Origin: Helicobacter suis HS1
GTDB taxonomy: Bacteria; Campylobacterota; Campylobacteria; Campylobacterales; Helicobacteraceae
Assembly (NCBI RefSeq): GCF_026000295.1
Contig: NZ_AP026769.1
Span: 744,001 to 808,000, forward strand
DNA: 64,000 nucleotides
Direction of reading: 5' to 3'
The notes under the pieces were generated by a model. The model did no database searches, had not been told where the DNA came from, and saw only the letters and a program-made list of their open reading frames with translations. Shown piece after piece: positions 39,617 through 49,180 of this stretch. The stretch's first letter is position 1. The number at the start of each line of letters is the position of its first letter. Both the position numbers and the translations under genes were made by a program.

Positions 39617-40947
39617 AACGGCCTATCCATACCTATAAAATCCATTTTATTGGCATTGGTGGGATTGGCATTTCAGGGTTAGCCAAATATTTAAAAGCGC
39701 AGGGGGCGATTGTAAGCGGATCAGACATTGTAGAAAGCTCTATCACGCGCTATTTAAGAAGTTTAAATATCCCTATCACTATTCCGCATAATAAAGACGC
39801 GCTCGACGATCAAGAGGTGGTGGTTCATTCTGCCATTATTAAGGCTGAGAATGTAGAAATTGTGGCTGCTATGGAAAAAAATTGCATCATTTTATCGCGC
39901 AAAAGAGCTTTAGAGTACATTTTAGGGGATAAGCGGGTTTTTAGCGTATGCGGTGCGCATGGGAAAAGCAGTACAAGCGCGATGTTAAGCGCGCTTTTGC
40001 CTCACTTTGGAGCTATCATTGGAGCAACTAGTAAGGCTTTTGGATCAAATGTCAAAGAAAGCCATAGCCATAGTTTAGTTTTTGAGGCCGATGAGTCTGA
40101 TCAAAGTTTTTTACATTCCAATCCCTATTATTCCATTGTAACCAATGCAGAAGTAGAACACTTAGATGGCTATGATTACAATTTAGAGGCTTTTTATGCG
40201 GCCTATCAGGAGTTTTTAGCATTAGGTAAAAAGCGCGTGATTAATGCTAATGATCCCTTCTTAAGTACTTTAGATTTAAAAGCCAAACGACTTTATCCCA
40301 ATCAAGATATTTCAGAAATTAGTTATTTTTTAAGAGATGAAGAGCCTTATACGCGTTTTAAATTCAAAGATTTAGGGTTTTTTGAAGTGTGGGGGCTGGG
40401 GGTACACACCGCTACTAATGCGGCTTTGGCAATTTTGGCTGCTTTAGATGAACTCCCCTTAGAAACTTTGCGCCAAAATCTTTTGGATTTTAAAGGGATT
40501 AAAAAACGCTTTGATATTTTACAAAAAACAGAACTGATCATCATTGATGATTATGCCCACCACCCTACAGAAATTAGTGCCACTTTAGAGGCCTTACAAA
40601 CCTATGCGGATTTAAAAGGCATGTCAGATGCTCTAGTGATTTGGCAACCCCATAAATTTTCGCGTCTATTAGATAATTTAGAAGGGTTTCAAGAGTGTTT
40701 CAAACACCCCATGGTTTGCGATCTTTATATTCTACCCGTTTATAGAGCAGGTGAAAAACCCCGTGAGATAGATTTGCCAAATCTCTTCAAACACCTACAA
40801 CCTACTTTTATTGATCGAATCTGGCGTACAGCAGAAGGCTTAGATTTTTTTGTAGGCGAGCGCAAAATCCGTACCCTTAAAAGAGGCCTAGTGATTGGAT
40901 TTGGCGCAGGAGACATCACCGATCAACTCAGAGGCGTATTTTGCTAG
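39610..40947 (+). CDS. murC: UDP-N-acetylmuramate--L-alanine ligase MurC
   Basis: Cytoplasmic ligase adding the first amino acid to UDP-MurNAc. The 445-residue protein has the N-terminal Rossmann motif [16 protein letters not shown] near residue 13, ATP loop [17 protein letters not shown] near 115, [11 protein letters not shown], the HLDGYD metal-binding stretch, and [10 protein letters not shown] near 310. Full length. Overlaps both neighbours (7 bp each), consistent with the dapC-murC-membrane protein-mutS2 operon. Confidence 0.96.
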   Translation: MLKRPIHTYKIHFIGIGGIGISGLAKYLKAQGAIVSGSDIVESSITRYLRSLNIPITIPHNKDALDDQEVVVHSAIIKAENVEIVAAMEKNCIILSRKRALEYILGDKRVFSVCGAHGKSSTSAMLSALLPHFGAIIGATSKAFGSNVKESHSHSLVFEADESDQSFLHSNPYYSIVTNAEVEHLDGYDYNLEAFYAAYQEFLALGKKRVINANDPFLSTLDLKAKRLYPNQDISEISYFLRDEEPYTRFKFKDLGFFEVWGLGVHTATNAALAILAALDELPLETLRQNLLDFKGIKKRFDILQKTELIIIDDYAHHPTEISATLEALQTYADLKGMSDALVIWQPHKFSRLLDNLEGFQECFKHPMVCDLYILPVYRAGEKPREIDLPNLFKHLQPTFIDRIWRTAEGLDFFVGERKIRTLKRGLVIGFGAGDITDQLRGVFC

Positions 40948-41279
40948 CATGGATCATTCTTTTATTAGTACTCATACTTTTATGGTTTTTACTCAAAGAT
41001 TTTTTTGCCAAAGGGATTTTACAAAAACTTATTGTTTTGATCTTTTTAATGGCTTTGGGGGGAGCTTTGGGTGTTTACACTTACAAACAAGATCGGACTA
41101 ATCAAACCCACATGGCATTAGAGAAGGCATTTTTACGCGGAGATGAATTAGAGTGCAGGGGTGTTAAAGTCAACTCTAAAACCTTTAGTTTAGTGAGAAA
41201 AACGCTAAGTTTTCTGGGCAAACAAAACACTTCTATGCAGGGGATATTGGTGCAACTACGGACTTGTAAGATTCTTTGA
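40941..41279 (+). CDS. Conserved membrane protein of the murC-mutS2 operon
   Basis: 112 residues with two hydrophobic helices at the N-terminus ([15 protein letters not shown] and [19 protein letters not shown]) and a cytoplasmic tail. Overlaps murC by 7 bp and mutS2 by 4 bp. The same small gene stands between murC and mutS2 in H. pylori; function unknown. The start at 40941 (TTG) gives MLAWII; the first ATG (40950) would shorten it by three residues. Confidence 0.75.
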   Translation: MLAWIILLLVLILLWFLLKDFFAKGILQKLIVLIFLMALGGALGVYTYKQDRTNQTHMALEKAFLRGDELECRGVKVNSKTFSLVRKTLSFLGKQNTSMQGILVQLRTCKIL

Positions 41280-43513
41280 TGTTGCCCCTACAGCTAGATT
41301 TAGAAGGGTTTTTAGAGCGTTTCAAGAGTTTTTTAGCACGCCCTAAAGACTTTGCCCTTGCTAGCACAAATCCCCACATTTGGGAACACCTAAGAGAATT
41401 AGAAACACTCCAAATAAATCCCCCTCCAGCGGTTATTTTTTTACAAGAGGCCTTAAAATCCTTTAAAAAAGGCGGGGTATTGCAACTTGAAACCTTGTTT
41501 GCATTTACCCAGATGACTCGCTATTTACTGGTTTTTAAAAAAAACACCGATTCTAAAATACAGCCCTATCTTTTTGATTATATTCAAAATATCCATATCC
41601 CCGCCCCCCTTTTAGACTTAGAAAAACAAATGGCAGATACCCCCGCTTTTAAAACAGGGTTTTACAGCGATTTAGACGCCTTATTAGAAAGTTTAGAGCG
41701 ACTCAAGCGCGCACAACAGCAAGTTTTTAGCCAAATTTTAAGCCAAAGTGCTTTAGAACCCTATTTAGTTGATAGACAGGTACATTTCATACAAGGGTTA
41801 GAAACTCTCTTGCTTAAGCCCGGTTTCTCACATGCGCTTAAAGGGGTGGTGGTGCAACGATCGCATAGCGGGCAGTTTTATATCCAACCTTTAGAGGCTA
41901 AAAATCTCGGCCATAAAATCCAAGAAAAGCAATTAGAAATTGAACTATGCATTGGGCGAATTTGTACCCATTGGACTCAAAATTTACACCCCCATTTTTT
42001 ATTTTTACGCTTCCTAGATCGCCAATTTGACTATCTAGATCACCTACAAGCCCGGGTACTCTTTGCTAAGGCTGAAAATCTTTCTTTTATTAAGCCTAAT
42101 TTAGAAGGTACTCTCATTCTAAAAGACTTTGCCCACCCCAACCTTAAAAACCCTAAGCCTATTTCTTTGCATTTTGGTAAAAAACTTTTGCTAATCACTG
42201 GTGTTAACACGGGGGGTAAGACGATGCTACTTAAATCTATTTTAAGCGCCGTGTTTTTAGCCAAACACTTTTTACCCTTTAAAATAAACCCGCACCACTC
42301 CCATGTTCCTTATATAGAAAATATCCACGCCATTATCAACGATCCACAGAATAGTAAAAATGATATTTCTACTTTTGCCGGGCGCATGTTAGATTTTGGC
42401 CAAGTTTTAGATAAATCTGATCTTTTGCTAGGGGTTGATGAGATTGAATTAGGCACGGATGCGGCTGAAGCAAGTTGTTTATATAAGGTGCTTTTAGAGC
42501 ACTTAGTACAAAATAATGCAAAGGTTGTAATAACCACACACCATAAACACTTAGCCATGTTATTAGCTAAAAATCCAGCCGTACAACTCTTAGCGGCTAA
42601 TTATGATCTAGAAAAGCAAATGCCTACTTATACTTTTACTCCCGGACTCATTGGTAAAAGTTATGCGTTTGAAAGCGCTTTAAGATATGGGATACCTTTA
42701 AATTTAGTACAAATGGCTAAACATCTCTATGGGCAGGATCAAGAGAATCTAAGTGCGTTGATTGAAAGAACAAGCGCCCTTGAGCAAGAATTAAACTTAG
42801 AACGCATGCATCTACAAGAACGCAGTCAAGCCCTAGAAAATCTAGAACAAGAGGGTTTAGAGAAACTAAAAAAACTAGAGGAGCAACAGCAAAAGAAACA
42901 AAATATTTTAGAGAAAAGCTATTACAAGGCGTTAAGAGAGTTGCAAGAGGCTTTAAAGAACTTCCAACAATCCCACAACAAAAGCCAAGCCCACCAAAGT
43001 ATCCAAGCTATCCAACTGGATTTAAAAAAAGACCTAGATAAAACGCCTAAAGAACCCAATAAACCCACATCTATAGAATTAGGTACACTAGTGGTTTATA
43101 AAAAAGCTAGTAGCAAAGAAAAGGGGCGTATCATTGCTAAAAGTGGGGATTTGTTTGTGGTGGCTTTGGATAATGGGCTTAAAATCAAGGCAAAAGGTAC
43201 AGATTTACAGATTACTACCAACCAAACTAGCAAACAACCCCAAGTTAAATTAGAGACAAAACCAAAAGCACAGGCTAACATGCATTTAGATGTGTGTGGA
43301 TTAGATGTACAAGAGGCTTTAGAAGAAGTACAAGGGTTTTTATCTAACGCGCTTTTAGCAGGCTTTAATGAGGTCGTGATTATCCATGGCAAAGGCAAGG
43401 GCATTTTACGCCAAGCCATTAGGCTCTGGCTTAAAAACCACCCCAAAGTACTAGATTTTTGCGATGCTCCCTTAAAACTAGGGGGCTCTGGAGCGCAGAT
43501 TGTAAGGATTTAA
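41276..43513 (+). CDS. mutS2: Endonuclease MutS2
   Basis: MutS-family ATPase that, in H. pylori, suppresses homologous and homeologous recombination rather than repairing mismatches. The 745-residue protein has an N-terminal helical core. ATPase motifs: ITGVNTGGKTMLLKSIL near residue 310, NDISTFAGRMLDFGQVL, DEIELGTDAAEASCL and TTHHKHLAMLL. A long Gln/Glu/Lys coiled coil lies at about 500-590. The C-terminal Smr nuclease domain reads LDVCGLDVQEALEEV and IIHGKGKGILRQAI. Normal length. Last gene of the operon; IS remnants begin directly after it. Confidence 0.95.
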   Translation: MMLPLQLDLEGFLERFKSFLARPKDFALASTNPHIWEHLRELETLQINPPPAVIFLQEALKSFKKGGVLQLETLFAFTQMTRYLLVFKKNTDSKIQPYLFDYIQNIHIPAPLLDLEKQMADTPAFKTGFYSDLDALLESLERLKRAQQQVFSQILSQSALEPYLVDRQVHFIQGLETLLLKPGFSHALKGVVVQRSHSGQFYIQPLEAKNLGHKIQEKQLEIELCIGRICTHWTQNLHPHFLFLRFLDRQFDYLDHLQARVLFAKAENLSFIKPNLEGTLILKDFAHPNLKNPKPISLHFGKKLLLITGVNTGGKTMLLKSILSAVFLAKHFLPFKINPHHSHVPYIENIHAIINDPQNSKNDISTFAGRMLDFGQVLDKSDLLLGVDEIELGTDAAEASCLYKVLLEHLVQNNAKVVITTHHKHLAMLLAKNPAVQLLAANYDLEKQMPTYTFTPGLIGKSYAFESALRYGIPLNLVQMAKHLYGQDQENLSALIERTSALEQELNLERMHLQERSQALENLEQEGLEKLKKLEEQQQKKQNILEKSYYKALRELQEALKNFQQSHNKSQAHQSIQAIQLDLKKDLDKTPKEPNKPTSIELGTLVVYKKASSKEKGRIIAKSGDLFVVALDNGLKIKAKGTDLQITTNQTSKQPQVKLETKPKAQANMHLDVCGLDVQEALEEVQGFLSNALLAGFNEVVIIHGKGKGILRQAIRLWLKNHPKVLDFCDAPLKLGGSGAQIVRI

Positions 43514-43519
43514 ATTTTA

Positions 43520-44486
43520 AGGTGTGGGTGGTAAATGGGATTACAACTAACCATCTTGCTCTTAAAAAAGAGTTTAATGCTATCAAAAAAGAGCAGTTTC
43601 CTTTTGTTTATGAGGTTAGCAAATATGCCACACAACAGCCCTTTATGCATCTTGGTCTAGCTTTTACTAAATTCTTTAGAGACTTAAAACAAGGGAAACT
43701 AAGTTACCCGCGTTTCAAAAAGAAAAGAGAATTTCAGGGCAAGTTTTATATCGGAGGTGATCAGATTAAAATCATTCAGGGCTATAAGCGCGATTACCTA
43801 AAAATCCCCAATTTATCCAAGATTAAGATGTGTGAGAAATTACGCTTTAAGGGAAAAATTAGCGGGGTAACTATTTCAATAAAAGGCTCTAAATTCTTTG
43901 TTTCTATTGCAATGGAGATCACCAAAAACGAGTTTGTCCACACCCATAAGCCTTTAAAAAATTTTAAAACTATAGGCATAGATACCGGTATTAAATCTTT
44001 TGTGAGTTTATCTAATGGTTTGCAGATTAAAGCCCCCAAGCCCTTAACTAAGCTCACAAGGAGGCTAACAAGACTTCAACTTTCTAAGAAGCAACACCCG
44101 AAAGCCAAAGGTGATAAACTTAAGAAGTCTAGAAAATTTCTAAAAGCCTCTTTAAGGCTAAACAAACTACACCAGCGTATTTCTAATATTCGTTTAGATT
44201 TTCTACACAAATTGACCAGTGTCTTAGTGTCTCATTTTGATCCTTTTTGTCTTGAGAGTTTAAGAGTGAATAATATGCTTAAAAACCATAAATTAGCTAA
44301 GTCTTTAGCAGATGTGGGTATTTCTGCGTTTAACACCTTGCTAGAGTAAAGGGCTAAGTATTTTGGCAAAGAGATTAAAAGAGCTGATCCTTTAAGCGCG
44401 CTCTCTAACTTAGATGAGGCTACACTAACTAAACTTGGTGTAGAAAAAACTATTACCCAAAGTTTTAGTATAAAGTTGCAAACATG
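43520..44486 (+). pseudogene. TnpB pseudogene of a third subfamily
   Basis: From VWVVNGITTNHLALKKEF at about 43520 a TnpB-like protein without its N-terminal tip is readable for 276 codons: KYATQQPFMHLGLAFTKFF, KTIGIDTGIKSFVSLSNG (RuvC Asp) and FCLESLRVNNML (Glu). At 44347 a TAA replaces the expected Tyr codon of LLEYKAKYFGKEI; the frame continues as AKYFGKEIKRADP, then diverges. The zinc ribbon and third catalytic Asp are missing. It differs from the other TnpBs in the window, so it came from another element, which landed right behind mutS2. Inactive. Confidence 0.8.
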
Positions 44487-44564
44487 AGCCGCCATATTAG
44501 ATTAGAAAAAGAACTATACTAAGTAAACAATACAAACTAATTTTTAAATCCGCAAACATTTTAG

Positions 44565-45795
44565 CAACCGCGCCGTAAACCCCCTAGCTTTAGCTATGGG
44601 GATATAAGGCGCATGTTTGGTCGTTTTTCAAGCAAAGTGTGTATAATATAGTTCTATGCTCATCGCCTACAAGCAGAAACTCTACAATTCAAGCAAGAAC
44701 AAGCAGATAGACAGACTCTTGCGTCTTTATGGCATTTGCTACAATCATTGTATCGCTTTGCATAAGCGGTATTATAGGCTCTATAAGAAGCACTTGAATT
44801 TCTACACTTTGAAAAAGCACATCACCAAGCTAAAGAGAACAGCACGCTTTGCTTTTTTGAAAACTCTAGGCTCTCAAACCTTGCAAGAGCTAGTAGGGAG
44901 GATAGACAAGGCTTATAAAAAGTTTTTTAAGAAACAAGGCAGACCGCCTAGATTTAAAAAGGTGGCCAACTATCAGTCTTTCACATTTTCACAATGTGGT
45001 TATAAAATCCAAGACAACATTATCTCTTTTAATGGCTATCGCTTTAAGTTTGTCAAAACCTACGACCTTGCAGGCAAACCCAAGACCTTAACCATTAAAA
45101 GAGATAATCTAGGCGATTATTTCTTGTGCTTGGTGTGCGAAACAGAGGATAACCTTAAGCCCGCAGGCGGTAACAGCGTGGGGCTTGACTTTGGGTTAAA
45201 AACTTTTCTCACATGCTCTAATGGCACACAAATCCCATCGCCTTTATTTTTCTCTAAATTCTTGCCTTTGATCCGTGCTTGCTCTCGCTCCCTATCCAAA
45301 AAGAAAAGAGGCAGTCATAACCGCCTAAAGGCTAGGCTAAAACTTGCTAGATTGCACCGCAAAGTCCAAAATCTTAGAAAAGACTTTTTCTACAAGATTG
45401 CTAATAGCCTAGCCAAACAATACGCCACTATTTTCATTGAAGATTTGAACCTGAAGGGTATGGTTAAACTTTGGGGGCGCAAGATTAATGATTTGGCTTT
45501 TGGTGAGTTTGTGGCTATCTTGGAGAGAAAAACCCAAGTGGTTAAGATTGATAGATTCTATCCTAGCTCTAAAACTTGTTCTAATTGTGGAGCACTCAAA
45601 GAGGATTTAAGCCTAAAAGATAGGTTTTTTCATTGCCCTTCTTGTGGCTTTTCTTTGGATAGAGATTTGAACGCAAGTATAAATATTCATAGAGTGGGGG
45701 CATCCACTCTTGGAGGAGAAGCTGTAAGACCCGCCTAGCGGGCAAGCTTTGATGATCCCAGAATCCCCTAGCTTTAGCTATGGGGAGTATGTCAA
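44565..45795 (+). mobile_element. ISHp608-like tnpB-only element, copy 2
   Basis: 1231 bp, same length and ends as copy 1. The target TTAG is at 44561-44564, the left end starts CAACCGCGCCGTAAA, and the right end finishes AGTATGTCAA at 45795. Terminal palindromes lie at about 44579-44600 and 45766-45786. It carries only tnpB. It interrupts a small minus-strand gene whose remainder is at 45796-46033. Confidence 0.9.
44656..45738 (+). CDS. tnpB: TnpB RNA-guided nuclease, IS copy 2
   Basis: 360 residues, same start (MLIAYKQKLYN) and the same RuvC residues as copy 1 (VGLDFGLKTF, FIEDLNLKG, DRDLNASIN). It differs from copy 1 mainly in the zinc ribbon (CSNCGALKEDLSLKDRFFHC versus the CSSCGEV form). 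All catalytic residues are present, so it should be active if its omega-RNA is made. Guide bases would be 45796 onward. Confidence 0.93.
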   Translation: MLIAYKQKLYNSSKNKQIDRLLRLYGICYNHCIALHKRYYRLYKKHLNFYTLKKHITKLKRTARFAFLKTLGSQTLQELVGRIDKAYKKFFKKQGRPPRFKKVANYQSFTFSQCGYKIQDNIISFNGYRFKFVKTYDLAGKPKTLTIKRDNLGDYFLCLVCETEDNLKPAGGNSVGLDFGLKTFLTCSNGTQIPSPLFFSKFLPLIRACSRSLSKKKRGSHNRLKARLKLARLHRKVQNLRKDFFYKIANSLAKQYATIFIEDLNLKGMVKLWGRKINDLAFGEFVAILERKTQVVKIDRFYPSSKTCSNCGALKEDLSLKDRFFHCPSCGFSLDRDLNASINIHRVGASTLGGEAVRPA

Positions 45796-46033
45796 GATTG
45801 TGCAAGTCAGATCTAACCATTTTAAGGAGCTCCTCTTTTGCAATAATAGCCACCATAAGCATTTGTTTATTGATAAATTGCAAGTTCATTACCTTAAGTA
45901 GCAATTCATCGCTACTAGTTTCAGCGATACACTCTAGAATAATGGAGTCTACCTTGATATGGCTAAGGTTTTGCTTGATGGTTTCCTTGATGTGATCTTT
46001 TTTAGCATGTAGGATCGATTCGATCTGGCACAA
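45796..46033 (-). pseudogene. Unknown gene fragment cut by IS copy 2
   Basis: The open frame starts MCQIESILHAKKDHIKETI and runs 80 native codons to LHNLDIL, where the IS right end begins; the rest of the 145-codon frame is antisense tnpB. The visible part looks helical. No family recognised and no clear ribosome binding site. Confidence 0.4.
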
Positions 46034-46573
46034 AATAACATGGATTATCTTGAAAATTTGCTACATGCCCTAGGAGAAAGTGAGAATATAGGAATCCATC
46101 TTAAAATAACCCATAAAAGCATTAGTGTAGAGCTTGATTTAAACAAGTCTTGGTGGTGATTAATGCCTTAGCCACCAAGAAAATTGCTTTGCGGGGTGGG
46201 GCAGCAGTGTGGGTAAGAAGGTGGAAAAGCCTTTGCTCCTAACATTGTGTCAAAATGCGGTGTTTTTGAGGGATTTTACAGCGCTAAGACTTTCTGTAAA
46301 GATAAAAATCTTGCCTACGATAAAAAACAACTTAAAGATTGGGGCGTGGCATTTTTAGAACTCAAGGACAATAAGCACTGTATTAACGATTTTAGAAGAC
46401 CTGAAACAAGATTACACATTCCACATAAAACCTAGAGTTATTATTTGCCGGTGGTATGCGGGCTAAAAGATATTTTTAAGTTCCCCTGCAGAGTGATCAC
46501 ATTCTTAGAAAAAAGCATAGAATTCATCAAAGAAATTAGCACTTTTACCTTTGAGGGTGGCAATGCAAAATGC
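46034..46573 (+). other. Degraded coding remnants, unknown
   Basis: 540 bp without an intact gene. On the plus strand short frames can be read that look like protein pieces: MDYLENLLHALGESENIG followed by HLKITHKSISVELDL (46041-46158), then, with shifts, NALATKKIALRGG, KKVEKPLLLTLC and SKCGVFEGFYSAKTFCKDKN (46247-46435). The middle pieces recall CfrBI-type restriction enzymes (ATKKxALRGG, VEKPL), a weak impression. Probably the wreck of a restriction gene next to McrBC. Confidence 0.3.
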
Positions 46574-47582
46574 CTATTTTCTGATTTTTAAATCATCGTT
46601 AAATTCTAACCTAAACTTATCGCCTTTAAAATGATCCTGTTTGATTGCTTGTTGTCCTGCTAAACTTGTAAAGTATTGGTTTAACAGCAAAAAATAGGCG
46701 TCGTGGTTGATACCAATTAAGTTTGGTTGGTAATAAGGAAAAGTCGTAGGATTGAGTACCCACCCTGCGGTTGTATTATAGGCAATAAAGAGTCTTTGAG
46801 CCGCGCGGCTGTGCCATAGATCAAAACCATTTTCACAAAGCAATTGTCCGGCCACACTGATTGGTTCAAGCGCAAAATGTGTATAGGCAATCCCTTTAAT
46901 GCCCTTATTAGGCCCGCTGTTATAATTAGCCGTGTTAGTGCGCACAACCTCCTTTGCCATAACACCCTTTCTATCAATGGCGTTTAAAATCCACTTTTGC
47001 CATTTATCAGCCATTCTTGAGAGTAGATCATGATCGTGGGTTACAAGCGCTGTACTCACCCCCAAAAGTATAGCCCAAGCTCCGATATTATTATCTTTAT
47101 TAAGGCGTGCGTAAGTGAACATATTGCTAGAAAATTGTTCAAATGAGGGGCTAGCAAATTTGGAGCGGATGAAAGAATAGGCCATGTTCATATAGGGCAT
47201 GTAAAAATTGATTAGATTTTCTGCTTCCTTTGAGTCAACCGCCTGAAGTGTTTGTGCCCACTTCTCTAAAATCTCTTTAGCTCTTTGTGCGTATTCTTCT
47301 TTCTGGCTTGTTAGAAAACCTAAGGCCAGATCATAAGATATGGTAGCCGATCTTTTAAATGCAGCGCTACAAGAATCGGCTTTTCTTTCACCGGTTGGTG
47401 TGTAGTGTGGCAAGGTATTCAGTTGCGCGCAAGCTTGGATTTCTTTTTTAAGTTTTCTTTTCAGATGGATTACATACTCCAAATTCTTCGCATGAAAATC
47501 TCTAAAAAAAATATTGCGTGGCCTGTAGCGTGCTTAAAAAACAGCTTAGAAAACATAAACCTAAAAGTATCCACTTTCTCAT
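46574..47582 (-). pseudogene. Alginate lyase family protein, frameshifted at T8 after the signal peptide
   Basis: The main frame (46574-47482) encodes a 302-residue alginate-lyase-like alpha/alpha toroid: YTPTGERKADSCSAAFKRS, LINFYMPYMNMAYSFI, NNIGAWAILLGVSTALV, TNTANYNSGPNKGIKGIAY and HYA-type FALEPISVAGQL. It lacks a secretion signal. Upstream, an ATG at 47582 opens a signal peptide (MRKWILLGLCFLSCFL, then STLQATQYFF) that stops in eight Ts (47504-47511). With seven Ts the two frames fuse through QYFFRDFHAKNLEYVIHLK. Export to the periplasm would thus depend on that tract. Likely degrades or trims uronate polymers. Phase variation, decay or a read error are possible. Confidence 0.78.
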
Positions 47583-47816
47583 TGTAGTCCTTTAACTCGT
47601 ATCTTGTATCTTGTTAATCTTACCAAGACAATGTAAGCTTTTATGCATTTTAATCCAAATTAGACTTTATTTTACGCAAAATCCTCTTTGTAAATGCGGA
47701 ATAATTACTCGTTTTTGAAAAATAAGTGATCTGTGTGCTTAAAAGATGGGGTTTTTCTGTTTAACTCCCACCCAATGGCTCAGGTAAATTTTTTAAGGGG
47801 TCTTAAGCCTCTCTTG

Positions 47817-49178
47817 TTATTTTAGATGATCGTGGTTATCTAGGGGAAAGTATGCGATCTTAAGCTTAACGGGTTTATCTGTAAATGGACGCGCACGGAA
47901 AGTTTCTGTGCTTTGCATACCGTCTTGTAATGGATAGACTAAACAAGTGCTTATGTGTGTTTGCTCTAGGGTGGCATATGTACTTGCATAAGCCCACATT
48001 TGATACAGATCATCGTAGGAGACATCTTTTAACCCTTGAACTTTTTTCCATTTGGTATCTAAGATACAACACTCATTTTGTGGCGCTTGTTTACTTCTTA
48101 AGATAATATCAGGGCGCAGATAGCGGTCTTTTATAAAATCGTATTTTTGTTCTTGTAAACTCACTGTATAAATATCCCCTAAACTTTTTTGCAACCAAAA
48201 TCCTACAAAAGATTCAAAGAGTTTTTCCATCGGAAACAAAAAAGCATAGGCGTAATCAGTTCCACTATGGGGGGTTAAAGATTTTTGGCGCAAGAAAAGA
48301 TTACACCATGCTAAAAGATTTTCATATTCTTTAAAACGCGTAGCGAGCTTACTTTTTGCAAAATCGCTCTCTATATTTTGGCTTGCACACACCCCATCTA
48401 AAACAAACCACATAGAATTTAATTTTTCTTGACTCTTAGGGCTTAATGCTAAGGATTTGAGGATTTTAAGTGTGGATTTGATAAGACGATTAGGGGGCAC
48501 ATCTAAACTATATGTATCGCTAGTGGTGTAAAAGCGCTCTTTGTGGATTAAATTAGTTTTAAGATGGCTAGCAAATTCTAGTTTGCCTTTAAAAAAGAGG
48601 CGGTTTTCAGAGATTGCTAAATAATCCCGTTTCAGCCCCCGCTTAATGAGTTGTTCGCACTCCTCTAAAAACATGCGTACAAAAATTTCTAAGAGTGGCA
48701 GGGACGCGTTAGTCAAATGGGCTAAGGAGCTTTTTTTAAAGGGAGTATCTTTAAGAGTGCTTAGACAATTAAGCAAAATTTGTCTCGCATAACAAAGAGA
48801 ACAGGTGGGGCGGACAAATTCAAATCCCTCTTGATTTATAAATTGGCGGACTTTTTTGATAAATTCAAGGCGATCTAGCGGGTATAGTTTTTGGGGGCAA
48901 TCTTTGCTATGCCCTGATAGATTAGCTTTATGTATTTTGGGTAAAATCTCAATACAAAAATTTTTAAGTTGGATCGCACCCACATAATTTTGAGTGGTAA
49001 GGGTATTTGAATTTTTAAAACGCAAAAGAGCTTGGTTGCGTTCTTGGCTTGCAAAGTGTTTTAAAGCTTCCCATATTTTGTCTGCTCTGTGTTCTTGCCC
49101 TGTAGCTAGACATTTTTTTAAGTCTTGTTTGCCAAAACTTTGGTATTCACCTATATAAAGCGTGGGTATGGTTTTCAT
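47817..49178 (-). CDS. mcrC: McrC nuclease subunit of type IV restriction
   Basis: Nuclease partner of McrB, cutting DNA with modified cytosine. The 453-residue protein has the McrC layout: an N-terminal beta/helical domain (YVGAIQLKNFCIEILPKIH), a middle SLDVPPNRLIKSTLKIL segment, and a PD-(D/E)XK core near residue 375 (YLRPDIILRSK, then CCILDTKWKK) with YQMWAYASTY after it. Normal length. It starts 2 bp after the mcrB stop; the pair is one operon. Confidence 0.9.
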   Translation of the reverse strand: MKTIPTLYIGEYQSFGKQDLKKCLATGQEHRADKIWEALKHFASQERNQALLRFKNSNTLTTQNYVGAIQLKNFCIEILPKIHKANLSGHSKDCPQKLYPLDRLEFIKKVRQFINQEGFEFVRPTCSLCYARQILLNCLSTLKDTPFKKSSLAHLTNASLPLLEIFVRMFLEECEQLIKRGLKRDYLAISENRLFFKGKLEFASHLKTNLIHKERFYTTSDTYSLDVPPNRLIKSTLKILKSLALSPKSQEKLNSMWFVLDGVCASQNIESDFAKSKLATRFKEYENLLAWCNLFLRQKSLTPHSGTDYAYAFLFPMEKLFESFVGFWLQKSLGDIYTVSLQEQKYDFIKDRYLRPDIILRSKQAPQNECCILDTKWKKVQGLKDVSYDDLYQMWAYASTYATLEQTHISTCLVYPLQDGMQSTETFRARPFTDKPVKLKIAYFPLDNHDHLK

Positions 49179-49180
49179 GG

